A DNA stretch of 5,095 nucleotides from Clostridiales bacterium UBA4821. GTDB taxonomy: Bacteria > Bacillota > Clostridia > Acetivibrionales > UBA4821. The position numbers were made by a program, and so were the translations under genes. Under the pieces are notes generated by a model that worked only from the letters and a program-made list of their open reading frames with translations, was not told where the DNA came from and searched no databases. Of the stretch, positions 1 through 5,095 are shown one piece after another. The stretch lies in NCBI GenBank assembly GCA_002402315.1, contig DHFP01000058.1:1-5095 (forward strand), written 5' to 3'. Each line of letters begins with the position of its first letter. The first letter of the stretch is position 1.

Positions 1-240
1 TTCGTCTCGAAGTTCCTTGTTCTCTCTTTGGAGTTTTTTGAACTCTTCATTCTCAGGCTTGATATGCCCGCTTCCAACAAATGGTTTTGTGCTGTTCTCT
101 CGGTATCTTGATACCCATGTGTAAATTGTATTCTCACTTATGCCTATTTCCCGTGCTACTGTTGGAACTATCTCTCCAGCTTCTACTACTCTTTTGCATA
201 TTTCTGTTTTATATGCCTGATCATATACCTTTCCCATCAT
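1..240 (-). CDS. IS3-family transposase OrfA, N-terminal part (truncated by window edge)
   Basis: The gene starts at ATG 240 and is open to the window edge, giving 80 residues that begin MMGKVYDQAYKTEICKRVVE. Residues about 20-46 form a helix-turn-helix of the transposase_8/HTH_7 kind (IVPTVAREIGISENTIYTWV), which in IS3 elements binds the terminal repeats. Residues about 62-80 (EEFKKLQRENKELRDE) start the leucine-zipper-like coiled coil used for OrfA multimerisation. Family OrfA proteins are about 90-110 residues, so most of the protein is present. A second ATG at 237 is equally placed for the ribosome binding site AAAGGTG at about 246-252. In this family OrfA and OrfB are normally joined by -1 frameshifting; that site would lie beyond the window. 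No defect is seen in the visible part. Confidence 0.85.
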   Translation of the reverse strand, partial: MMGKVYDQAYKTEICKRVVEAGEIVPTVAREIGISENTIYTWVSRYRENSTKPFVGSGHIKPENEEFKKLQRENKELRDE

Positions 241-260
241 CAACACACCTTTCTCTTATT

Positions 261-290
261 ATTGTACTTGATGTTTAGTGTGTCTGTAAA
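261..290 (-). promoter_or_regulatory. Promoter for the IS3 transposase
   Basis: On the minus strand a -35-like TTTACA (285-290) is followed after 18 bases by a -10-like TACAAT (261-266), about 20 bases before the OrfA start. Each box differs from the sigma-A consensus by one base. The -35 box lies inside the presumed terminal repeat, where transposase binding could repress it. Confidence 0.55.
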
Positions 291-305
291 ATGGGGTATG
301 GGTCA
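280..305 (-). repeat. Putative IS3 terminal inverted repeat (left end)
   Basis: Read on the minus strand from 305, the sequence TGACCCATACCCCATTTTAC followed by AGACAC has the TGA start, central C run and T run typical of IS3-family termini. Its partner repeat is outside the window, so this is recognition by pattern only. Confidence 0.55.
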
Positions 306-467
306 GATACCTATGGCAGCTATTTTTAGTCGGCGTCAGCATTACCACCCGTCTGAACAGTAATATACAATAAATACTTTTTATGGATAATTTTTATCAT
401 TTTGCCATAATCCCTCTTTTCTTTTTTCCTTCTAATATTAAAATATTCTTGTATTATGATTTTCATG
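306..467. other. AT-rich spacer between the IS3 end and cinA, no gene
   Basis: No coding frame is credible here. The stretch contains an AT-rich imperfect inverted repeat, TTATGG (381-386) with CCATAA (405-410), and inside it GATAA (386-390) with TTATC (394-398). On the minus strand, the direction of cinA, it is not followed by a run of T, so it is a poor terminator; on the plus strand a pyrimidine-rich run follows at about 411-428. No clear cinA terminator is visible, and transcripts from cinA may run into the IS3 element. Confidence 0.5.
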
Positions 468-1700
468 TTATTTATCTGTCAAACTCCTTCTTATCCTGTC
501 CAGAGCGCTTAATACCGTAATCTGCCTAACGCTGTCTCTATTGCCGGTAAATTTATATTCCCAGCTATTAACCCCTTTTTCATCTGCCAGACCAATATAC
601 ACCAGTCCTACAGGTTTTGATTCGGTTCCTCCCCCAGGCCCTGCAATGCCTGTCACACTAAGACCTAAATCACTGCCTGATACCCTTCTTATTCCTTCTG
701 CCATTTGTCTGGCAACTTCATGGCTCACAGCACCAAACTTAATTAATGCATCTTCTTCTACTCCCAGCGAATTAACCTTTGACTTATTTGAGTAAGTTAC
801 TGCACCCTGCTGGAAAACTTTCGAGGCTCCCGGAATATCAGTTATCCTGGCGGAAATCATTCCACCTGTACAGGATTCCGCTAAAGCAATAGTCTTTCCT
901 CTGTCTTTTAAGATTTTTACTACTACTTCTTCCAATTTTTCATCATTTATACTGTAAATAAATTCGCCTAATCTTACAGTAATTTCACTGATTAATGGAT
1001 TTAATAACCGTCTTGCTTCTTCAATATTCCGGGCCCTGGCAGTAACCCTAAGTGTAACCTCTCCGTCATTGCAATAAGTTGCTATAGTAGGATTACTCTG
1101 GTCTTTAATTAAATCAAGAATCTTTTTTTCTAATGTTGCTTCACCTAACCCAAATATTTTTATATATTTTGATTTTATTACTCCATTTGAATCAATCAGA
1201 TCATTACTTATAAAATAATCACACATTGGTTTCATTTCTTTAGGAGGCCCAGGTAATAAAACAATGGTCTTTGAATTAAAGTTTATTATACTGCCCGGAG
1301 CCATGCCATTATTATTGGGAATAACAATTGTACCATCGGGTATTAAAGCCTGTTTTTTGTTGCTTTCTACCATTGGCCTGTTTATTTTTTTAAAAAATTC
1401 TTTTATCCTTTCTTCACTCTCCTTATGTAAAACTAAAGGTAATCCTATTATTTCAGCTGCTACTTCCTTAGTAATATCATCCTGAGTAGGTCCAAGCCCC
1501 CCAGTTATCACGATTAGATCAGAGCGAAGCAATGCAAGCTTAATGGTTTCAATCATTCTGTTCCTGTTGTCACCGACCACACTATGATAATAAACATTCA
1601 CTCCTACCTCTGCCAGCCGCTGTGATATATATTGTGCATTGGTATTGGCAATCTGCCCAATTAGAAGTTCCGTGCCTACAGCAATTATCTCAGCATTCAT
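468..1700 (-). CDS. cinA: CinA: competence/damage-inducible protein A, nicotinamide-nucleotide amidohydrolase type
   Basis: This 410-residue protein has the full two-domain CinA layout and the usual length. Residues 1-165 form the molybdopterin-binding-like (MoCF, COG1058) domain, with GTELLIGQIANTNAQYIS near the start, the signature TGGLGPTQDD at 66-75 and LLPGPPKEM at 148-156. In studied homologues this domain hydrolyses ADP-ribose. Residues about 255-408 form the PncC-type domain, which deamidates nicotinamide mononucleotide in NAD recycling; AESCTGG at 274-280 supplies the candidate catalytic Ser276, and GIAGPGGGTE at 351-360 is the conserved glycine-rich loop. The protein is cytosolic. 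The start is chosen because GGAGG lies six bases upstream of ATG 1700. In many Firmicutes cinA sits beside recA; here the downstream neighbour is an IS3 element and the upstream one a chemoreceptor with its own terminator, so it appears to be a single-gene unit. No defect is visible. Enzymatic roles are taken from the family, not shown here. Confidence 0.95.
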   Translation of the reverse strand: MNAEIIAVGTELLIGQIANTNAQYISQRLAEVGVNVYYHSVVGDNRNRMIETIKLALLRSDLIVITGGLGPTQDDITKEVAAEIIGLPLVLHKESEERIKEFFKKINRPMVESNKKQALIPDGTIVIPNNNGMAPGSIINFNSKTIVLLPGPPKEMKPMCDYFISNDLIDSNGVIKSKYIKIFGLGEATLEKKILDLIKDQSNPTIATYCNDGEVTLRVTARARNIEEARRLLNPLISEITVRLGEFIYSINDEKLEEVVVKILKDRGKTIALAESCTGGMISARITDIPGASKVFQQGAVTYSNKSKVNSLGVEEDALIKFGAVSHEVARQMAEGIRRVSGSDLGLSVTGIAGPGGGTESKPVGLVYIGLADEKGVNSWEYKFTGNRDSVRQITVLSALDRIRRSLTDK

Positions 1701-1705
1701 TTTTA

Positions 1706-1711
1706 GCCTCC
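1706..1711 (-). promoter_or_regulatory. Ribosome binding site of cinA
   Basis: GGAGGC on the minus strand, with the core GGAGG six bases before the ATG at 1700. It is a near-consensus Shine-Dalgarno sequence and fixes the cinA start. Confidence 0.85.
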
Positions 1712-1725
1712 ATTGATTTTTATTA

Positions 1726-1731
1726 ATTATA
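1726..1731 (-). promoter_or_regulatory. Candidate -10 box for cinA
   Basis: A perfect TATAAT on the minus strand lies about 26 bases before the cinA start and downstream of the chemoreceptor terminator. The hexamer at the expected -35 position (TAATAA, 1749-1754) is poor, so the call rests on the -10 box and on the need for a separate promoter after the terminator. In AT-rich DNA a chance match is possible. Confidence 0.4.
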
Positions 1732-1803
1732 TCATGAGTAAGTTATATTTATTATTTAATTTGAAAACTCTAATAAACCAATACCTACGCGCACACTAAG
1801 AAA

Positions 1804-1831
1804 GAGGTTTTGCAAATTACTGCAAAACCTC
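1804..1831 (-). terminator. Intrinsic terminator after the chemoreceptor gene
   Basis: A perfect 11-bp stem, GAGGTTTTGCA (1804-1814) with TGCAAAACCTC (1821-1831), has a 6-base loop and lies 27 bases past the chemoreceptor stop. On the minus strand it is followed by the T-rich TTTCTT. On the plus strand TTTT also follows after one C, so it could work in both directions. It separates the chemoreceptor from cinA. Confidence 0.85.
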
Positions 1832-1858
1832 CTTTTAAACTATATAGCTAATCTTAAT

Positions 1859-3895
1859 TTATTTGACTTTAAACTTTCTAGTCCTTACTAGTAAATCTTC
1901 AGCCATTGAAGATAGTTCCTGCGTTGTAGCGGTGATCTCTTCAAAGGCACTTGCCTGTTCCTGCATCTTCTCGTTTATTTGCAATAATGAACCTGATGCT
2001 TTTTCATAATCACTGCTTGCTGTATGAATTATTGTATTGATCTGATTGCTCAATGCTGCCTGTTCCTCGCTTGTAGCTGCAATATCCTGCATTTCTACTG
2101 ATATATGGCTTATTGCCTGCGTAATTTTAATTATTGTATCTGCTGTTTCCTTTGCTCTACTCTGACCCCTAATAGTAATATCTTTGGAATTCCGGATCAG
2201 CTCAACAGTTTTGTTTGTCTTTGTCTGAATGTCAGTAACGATTGATGCAATTTCCCGTGTTGATGATGCAGATTGCTCTGCAAGTTTTCTGACTTCTTCA
2301 GCCACAACTGCAAAACCTCTGCCGGCATCTCCTGCTCTGGCTGCTTCAATTGCAGCATTTAAAGCCAATAAGTTGGTCTGGCCTGCAATTCCGCTGATAA
2401 CATCTACTATTTCTTCAATCTTCTGTGTCGCTTGCTCAAGGTCTACAGCAGTTAGATTGATATTTTCGTTGATCTTTACCACGTCTTCAATTACTTTTTC
2501 CGTATCAACCATCATTTCTCTACCGCTGTCAGCCTGCTTTTTAACATCCTCACTACTTTCAACCACTTTACCTGTTACATCAGCTACACTATCTGCTCCT
2601 CTAGACACATCATCAACATTCTGCCTGATATTATTCATGTTTTTTACATTGTCAGTAATAATGTGTGTAGTATTTGCCAGCACGTTCATACTACCTTGTA
2701 CAATTGCAGTCTGCTCTCCTATTGTAGTGGATAACTGCTGACCGGATGCTGCCAATCTCTCTGCTGCGTTTTGAATATCAGAAATTAATTCCCTTTGTAT
2801 ACTAACCATACTGTTAAAAAATTCACCAATTCTTCCTATCTCATTTCTACCGGCCTTTCTTAAGTCAATCTGAGCTGTCAGATCTCCACTTTTAGCAATT
2901 TCCATGGTTTCAACAAGTTTTCGCATAGGTTTGAATGTTCTTGATATAGTTATATACAGAATAATAATTGCAATTGCCAGTAGAACTACGGATATACCTA
3001 TTGACTCTGTTAGAACTGAAGTTAACTTATTATTTATTTCCGTCCTGTCATATACAGCTTTTATATAACCTCTTGCCTCTCCTTTATAGTCTTCAACCGG
3101 TAATAACATAATTGTTTTCTTTCCATCTCCAGTGGTAATATATTTCATCTTTTTGGTTTTCAATACCTCTGCTAATATGCTATCAGGTACCTTATACTCA
3201 TCTTTTTCCAAAGTTCCTACCAGCAGTCCTTCTCCGGCTTGTCCACCGGCAGTTCGTCCGGCATCTCCTTCCCACCTGATCAATTTATCATCTGCCTGGT
3301 AAACAAAATATTCACCGCCTAACTTTGCCTTTATTTGGTCTTCAATAAACTTTTTATTAAAATCCATTCCATACTCAACTGATCCTGTATGCTCACCGTT
3401 ATAAAACATAGGTACAATTACTCTAAAACCATATCCGCCTTTACCCTCTTCCAGTCCACTCATTAGCTTCTTCTCTTTATTACAGTCTATAACAGTGAAC
3501 CTGAAGCTTGATAAATCATCTCCAAATTTATTAACCTGGTGTACTCTAAAAAATGATGTTGCCGGCGCAAGATGAAATTGGAACTGTGCAACACCTTCCT
3601 TCTCAACCTCTTTAAATGCAGGAAGGCATAATTCTTTCAGCCTCTCCCTGTCTCTCTCTGCAAATGCTTTTTGAATATCTGGAATTTGGGAAATACTAAC
3701 TACAGATACTTTTGCCACATTAAGCCAATCGTTCATTTTTTCTTTAATTAAACGTTCTTTAGTCTCCAGATCATTTTGCTCCATGTGTGCAATAAGTTCT
3801 TTTTCAGATTTATAGCTATTCCATGTACTGATTGCTACAACAACAGTAATAATAATTGATAATACTAAAATGAAATACGATTTGATTGTTCTCAT
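1859..3895 (-). CDS. Methyl-accepting chemotaxis protein with dCache_3-type sensor domain
   Basis: This is a 678-residue inner-membrane chemoreceptor, numbered from the preferred start MRTIKSYF. Residues about 6-24 are the first membrane helix. Residues about 30-290 are the extracellular sensor; the stretch SFFRVHQVNKFGDDLSSFR (about 114-132), then GFRVIVPMFYNGEHTGSVEYG (156-176), matches the double-Cache dCache_3 family, whose ligands are mostly unknown. Residues 298-317 are the second membrane helix, followed by a HAMP linker (about 318-372, FKPMRKL to MVSIQREL). The long cytoplasmic coiled coil carries the highly conserved tip GIAGQTNLLALNAAIEAARA (502-521) that contacts CheA and CheW. The C terminus ends RTRKFKVK with no NWETF-like tether for CheR or CheB. 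The frame is open further upstream to an ATG at 3985, but those extra 30 residues precede the membrane helix and probably come from insertion-sequence DNA. ATG 3907 abuts the ribosome binding site with no spacing, so 3895 is preferred. A terminator follows the gene. Confidence 0.93.
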   Translation of the reverse strand: MRTIKSYFILVLSIIITVVVAISTWNSYKSEKELIAHMEQNDLETKERLIKEKMNDWLNVAKVSVVSISQIPDIQKAFAERDRERLKELCLPAFKEVEKEGVAQFQFHLAPATSFFRVHQVNKFGDDLSSFRFTVIDCNKEKKLMSGLEEGKGGYGFRVIVPMFYNGEHTGSVEYGMDFNKKFIEDQIKAKLGGEYFVYQADDKLIRWEGDAGRTAGGQAGEGLLVGTLEKDEYKVPDSILAEVLKTKKMKYITTGDGKKTIMLLPVEDYKGEARGYIKAVYDRTEINNKLTSVLTESIGISVVLLAIAIIILYITISRTFKPMRKLVETMEIAKSGDLTAQIDLRKAGRNEIGRIGEFFNSMVSIQRELISDIQNAAERLAASGQQLSTTIGEQTAIVQGSMNVLANTTHIITDNVKNMNNIRQNVDDVSRGADSVADVTGKVVESSEDVKKQADSGREMMVDTEKVIEDVVKINENINLTAVDLEQATQKIEEIVDVISGIAGQTNLLALNAAIEAARAGDAGRGFAVVAEEVRKLAEQSASSTREIASIVTDIQTKTNKTVELIRNSKDITIRGQSRAKETADTIIKITQAISHISVEMQDIAATSEEQAALSNQINTIIHTASSDYEKASGSLLQINEKMQEQASAFEEITATTQELSSMAEDLLVRTRKFKVK

Positions 3896-3907
3896 TTTTA
3901 TATCCAT

Positions 3908-3913
3908 TCCTTT
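3908..3913 (-). promoter_or_regulatory. Ribosome binding site deciding the chemoreceptor start
   Basis: AAAGGA on the minus strand ends directly before ATG 3907 (no spacer) and 12 bases before ATG 3895. Zero spacing is not workable, whereas 12 is long but usable; a weaker GGA seven bases before 3895 may help. It supports starting at 3895, with the upstream reading frame being noncoding. Confidence 0.5.
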
Positions 3914-3918
3914 CGCTT

Positions 3919-3960
3919 CGCTCAAGGCACAAAACGTAATGAAATTAGTGCTTTTGAGCG
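3919..3960. repeat. Inverted repeat at the junction between chemoreceptor leader and IS110 left end
   Basis: CGCTCAAGGCAC (3919-3930) and GTGCTTTTGAGCG (3948-3960) are inverted copies: outer arms CGCTCAA/TTGAGCG and inner GCAC/GTGC match, with a small internal mismatch between them. The 17-base loop is AT-rich. It may be a subterminal repeat of the insertion sequence or a leader hairpin just upstream of the chemoreceptor ribosome binding site. It is not followed by a T run, so it is not an intrinsic terminator on the minus strand. Confidence 0.5.
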
Positions 3961-3970
3961 TTATTTGTTT

Positions 3971-3976
3971 TATAAT
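3971..3976 (+). promoter_or_regulatory. Candidate -10 box for the bridge RNA
   Basis: A perfect TATAAT on the plus strand lies just before the structured region. The hexamer 17 bases upstream (GTGCTT, 3948-3953) is a poor -35. In IS621 the bridge-RNA promoter is completed only when the excised circle joins the right end (-35) to the left end (-10). If this element's boundary is near 3961, a lone -10 here fits that scheme. This is inference. Confidence 0.4.
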
Positions 3977-3979
3977 TAA

Positions 3980-4150
3980 CCCCATAGGGGCTTACGGTAA
4001 ACTACAAACCACGGGGAGGTGAGTGGGCTGTCTGACTTGTCAGATGACCGTATTTTTATATGTGTAGATTGTCTTTTCAAGCACAAATAAGTGTGCCTTA
4101 GAGCACGTAACCTTATCTTTGTTTAAACATTTGTCGTTTAATGCTAGACA
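3980..4150 (+). ncRNA. Candidate IS110 bridge (seek) RNA
   Basis: This is the noncoding left end upstream of the IS110 transposase, where IS110-group elements encode the RNA that pairs with target and donor DNA. Structure is visible: a 5' hairpin CCCC (3980-3983) with GGGG (3987-3990); a closing stem TACGGT (3993-3998) with ACCGTA (4047-4052) around two arms, CCAC (4009-4012) with GTGG (4023-4026) and the perfect TCTGAC (4031-4036) with GTCAGA (4039-4044); then a second domain with GCACA (4081-4085) pairing TGTGC (4092-4096), or alternatively GTGC (4093-4096) with GCAC (4103-4106). A short stem TTGTC (4131-4135) with GACAA (4147-4151) ends the region. Size is close to the 177 nt of the IS621 RNA. 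Ends are approximate; no covariation evidence is available and the guides are not firmly assigned. Confidence 0.5.
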
Positions 4151-4184
4151 ATCAGTCAATGCTGCCTATCCCTATAATTTCCCC

Positions 4185-4198
4185 GAACCTTATGGTTC
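4185..4198 (+). promoter_or_regulatory. Small hairpin next to the transposase ribosome binding site
   Basis: GAACC (4185-4189) and GGTTC (4194-4198) form a perfect 5-bp stem with a TTAT loop, ending two bases before AAAGGAG. It could modulate transposase translation or form the 3' end of the left-end RNA. A TATAAT at 4173-4178 sits just upstream but lacks a recognisable -35. Confidence 0.35.
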
Positions 4199-4200
4199 AG

Positions 4201-4207
4201 AAAGGAG
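4201..4207 (+). promoter_or_regulatory. Ribosome binding site of the IS110 transposase
   Basis: AAAGGAG lies six bases before ATG 4214, a strong Shine-Dalgarno at ideal spacing. It favours 4214 over the internal ATG at 4229. Confidence 0.8.
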
Positions 4208-4213
4208 TTCCCT

Positions 4214-5095
4214 ATGGCTTTAAAAATCATGTATCAAATTTGTTGTGGAATCGATGTCCACAAAACCTTTGTTGTAGCTTGTATTGCAGCAACTAATTCA
4301 AAAGGTGTTACTACTTACAAAAGCCATCGCTTTTCTACCTGCACGAAAGGTTTGAAAGAGCTGTTACAATGGCTTATTGAATCTAATTGTAAGGATGTCT
4401 GCATGGAATCCACAGGTAAATACTGGATACCAGTGTACAATGTCTTAGAAAAAGACTGCTCCATCTACAAAATTGTCTCACGGTTTCCAATATTCAACTG
4501 GGAAACGTTGTTTCGGACACTTTTGGAAAAAGCTCTCAAAAGATTTTGGATAAGATTCTTGAAAATCCTCTTGATACTTCCTTTGATATTGAACCTCTAA
4601 TTCATGGTTCCATGAAATCTAAACTTCCTGAACTAGAGCTCGCCATTGACGGCTATATTACACCGGAACAGGCTGGTAAATTAAAGATTATCAAGAAGCA
4701 CCTTGAAGATTTGGAATCCCGGAAAACAGAGTTAGAAAAACTGATTCTTGCGCTCGCCGGTTCCTATCAGCAAGAACTTGAACTAATTCTAACCGCTCCA
4801 TCCTTTAAAAACATCTTCTCTGCAATTACAGTAATTTCAGAGATTGGTGTCAACATGGAGTCTTTTCCTTCGGCGAAACACTTATGCTCATGGGCAGGTC
4901 TTACGCCTACCAATAATGAAAGTGCAGGGAAGAAAAAGTCTGTCCGGGTTTCCAAAGCCGGATGCTATATCAAGCCACTTTTAGTCCAATGCGCTAATTC
5001 TGTGGTTAAAAGTGAAAAGCATCCAGAAATCCGTAACCGTTACCTTCGTTTAAGAAAGCGTCGCGGTCACAAGAAGGCAATCATTGCTATTGCAA
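4214..5095 (+). pseudogene. IS110-family transposase, inactivated by an internal frameshifting deletion (3' end outside window)
   Basis: Two reading frames together make one IS110 transposase. Frame one (4214 to about 4468, 85 residues) is the start of the RuvC-like DEDD domain: CCGIDVHKTF supplies Asp14 and VCMESTGKYW supplies Glu65. It then runs out of frame and stops at 4600. Frame two is open from about 4465 to the window edge (210 codons): it begins LQNCLTVSNIQLGNVVSD, then a coiled coil at about 4675-4790 (KLKIIKKHLEDLESRKTELE), then the C-terminal transposase_20 domain with HLCSWAGLTPTNNESAGKKK, where Ser (4921-4923) is the likely catalytic serine, and ends with KRRGHKKAIIAIA. Family proteins have about 65-70 more residues between these parts, including the KTDxxDA motif with the last two acidic residues. 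Those are missing. The frame change implies a deletion of 3n+1 bases. The C-terminal part looks otherwise well preserved, suggesting recent damage. Confidence 0.88.

Larger units (their letters stand above)
1..305 (-). mobile_element. IS3-family insertion sequence, left-end portion (runs off the window)
   Basis: The minus strand carries, in order from 305, an IS3-like terminus beginning TGACCCATACCCCATTTT, a promoter, a ribosome binding site and the start of an OrfA-type transposase gene. The rest (end of OrfA, the OrfB DDE integrase and the right end) lies outside the window. The outer boundary at 305 is inferred from the TGA start and the C-rich/T-rich pattern usual for IS3-family ends; the flanking target duplication cannot be tested because the other end is missing. 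Family assignment is fairly secure from the OrfA protein; the exact boundary is less so. Confidence 0.75.
3919..5095 (+). mobile_element. IS110-family insertion sequence, left end plus broken transposase (runs off the window)
   Basis: An IS110-family transposase gene starts at 4214, preceded by about 230-295 bases of structured noncoding DNA, the arrangement of IS110-group elements whose long left end encodes a bridge RNA. These elements lack long terminal repeats, so the left boundary cannot be read directly. It is inferred to lie between about 3919 and 3961, because DNA there is mirrored inside the presumed RNA and because the chemoreceptor ribosome binding site at 3908-3913 must be host sequence. 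The right end is outside the window. The transposase has a disabling deletion, so the copy is probably unable to move by itself. Confidence 0.65.

Noticed and set aside
81..278. Plus-strand open frame of 65 codons
   Set aside because: It lies antisense to the recognised IS3 OrfA and its promoter, lacks family sequence and reads as a hydrophobic shadow.
381..410. Intrinsic terminator for cinA
   Set aside because: The stem is AT-rich with a long loop, and on the minus strand it is followed by A residues instead of a T run.
541..1485. Two plus-strand open frames (541-795 and 1264-1485)
   Set aside because: Both are antisense to the well-conserved cinA and show no recognisable protein features.
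2229..2741. Plus-strand open frame of 170 codons
   Set aside because: It is antisense to the chemoreceptor signalling domain, with Ser/Thr/Ala-rich low-complexity composition typical of a shadow of that coiled coil.
3960..4030. Cyclic-di-GMP riboswitch or another known riboswitch in the chemoreceptor leader
   Set aside because: Neither strand shows the conserved GEMM core arrangement; the stems fit an IS110 left-end RNA better.
4045..4085. Possible minus-strand promoter for the chemoreceptor from within the IS110 left end (TTGAAA then TATAAA)
   Set aside because: The boxes are only 14 bases apart, too close for a sigma-A promoter, and no better pairing was found.
4767..4955. Minus-strand open frame of 62 codons
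   Set aside because: It is antisense to the conserved C-terminal domain of the IS110 transposase remnant.
1..5095. CRISPR array, tRNA or rRNA genes
   Set aside because: No regularly spaced direct repeats, cloverleaf-like sequences or rRNA motifs were recognised on either strand.

Overview
The window looks like a low-GC Gram-positive chromosome, most likely from an anaerobic Clostridia-type Firmicute. The clues are AT-rich intergenic DNA, strong GGAGG-type ribosome binding sites, a clostridial-style CinA, a dCache chemoreceptor, and IS3 and IS110 elements of types common in that group. The species cannot be named from the sequence alone.

Layout, left to right. Positions 1-305 hold the left end of an IS3-family element pointing out of the window to the left: the N-terminal part of its OrfA, an outward-in promoter and a terminal inverted repeat. 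Positions 306-467 are an AT-rich spacer with no gene. Positions 468-1700 (minus) encode a full-length CinA. A strong intrinsic terminator at 1804-1831 separates cinA from an upstream minus-strand methyl-accepting chemotaxis protein (stop at 1859, preferred start at 3895). The region from about 3919 to 4213 is noncoding and structured. It is best read as the left end of an IS110-family element, the place where IS110-group elements encode their bridge (seek) RNA. From 4214 to the window edge (plus) lies the IS110 transposase gene. It is broken: an internal deletion near 4465 removed the end of the RuvC-like DEDD domain and shifted the frame, while the C-terminal domain stays open in another frame to the edge.

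How it fits together. Two host genes of unrelated function, cinA (nucleotide repair and NAD salvage) and a membrane chemoreceptor, are co-oriented but transcriptionally separated, and are bracketed by two insertion sequences. The IS110 element appears to sit just upstream of the chemoreceptor ribosome binding site, so it may have displaced that gene's promoter. The most interesting part is the IS110 left end. It has a -10-like box, an early small hairpin, a three-way-junction-like fold and a segment partly complementary to DNA at the presumed element end. This would be a possibly intact guide RNA beside a recombinase that has lost catalytic residues.
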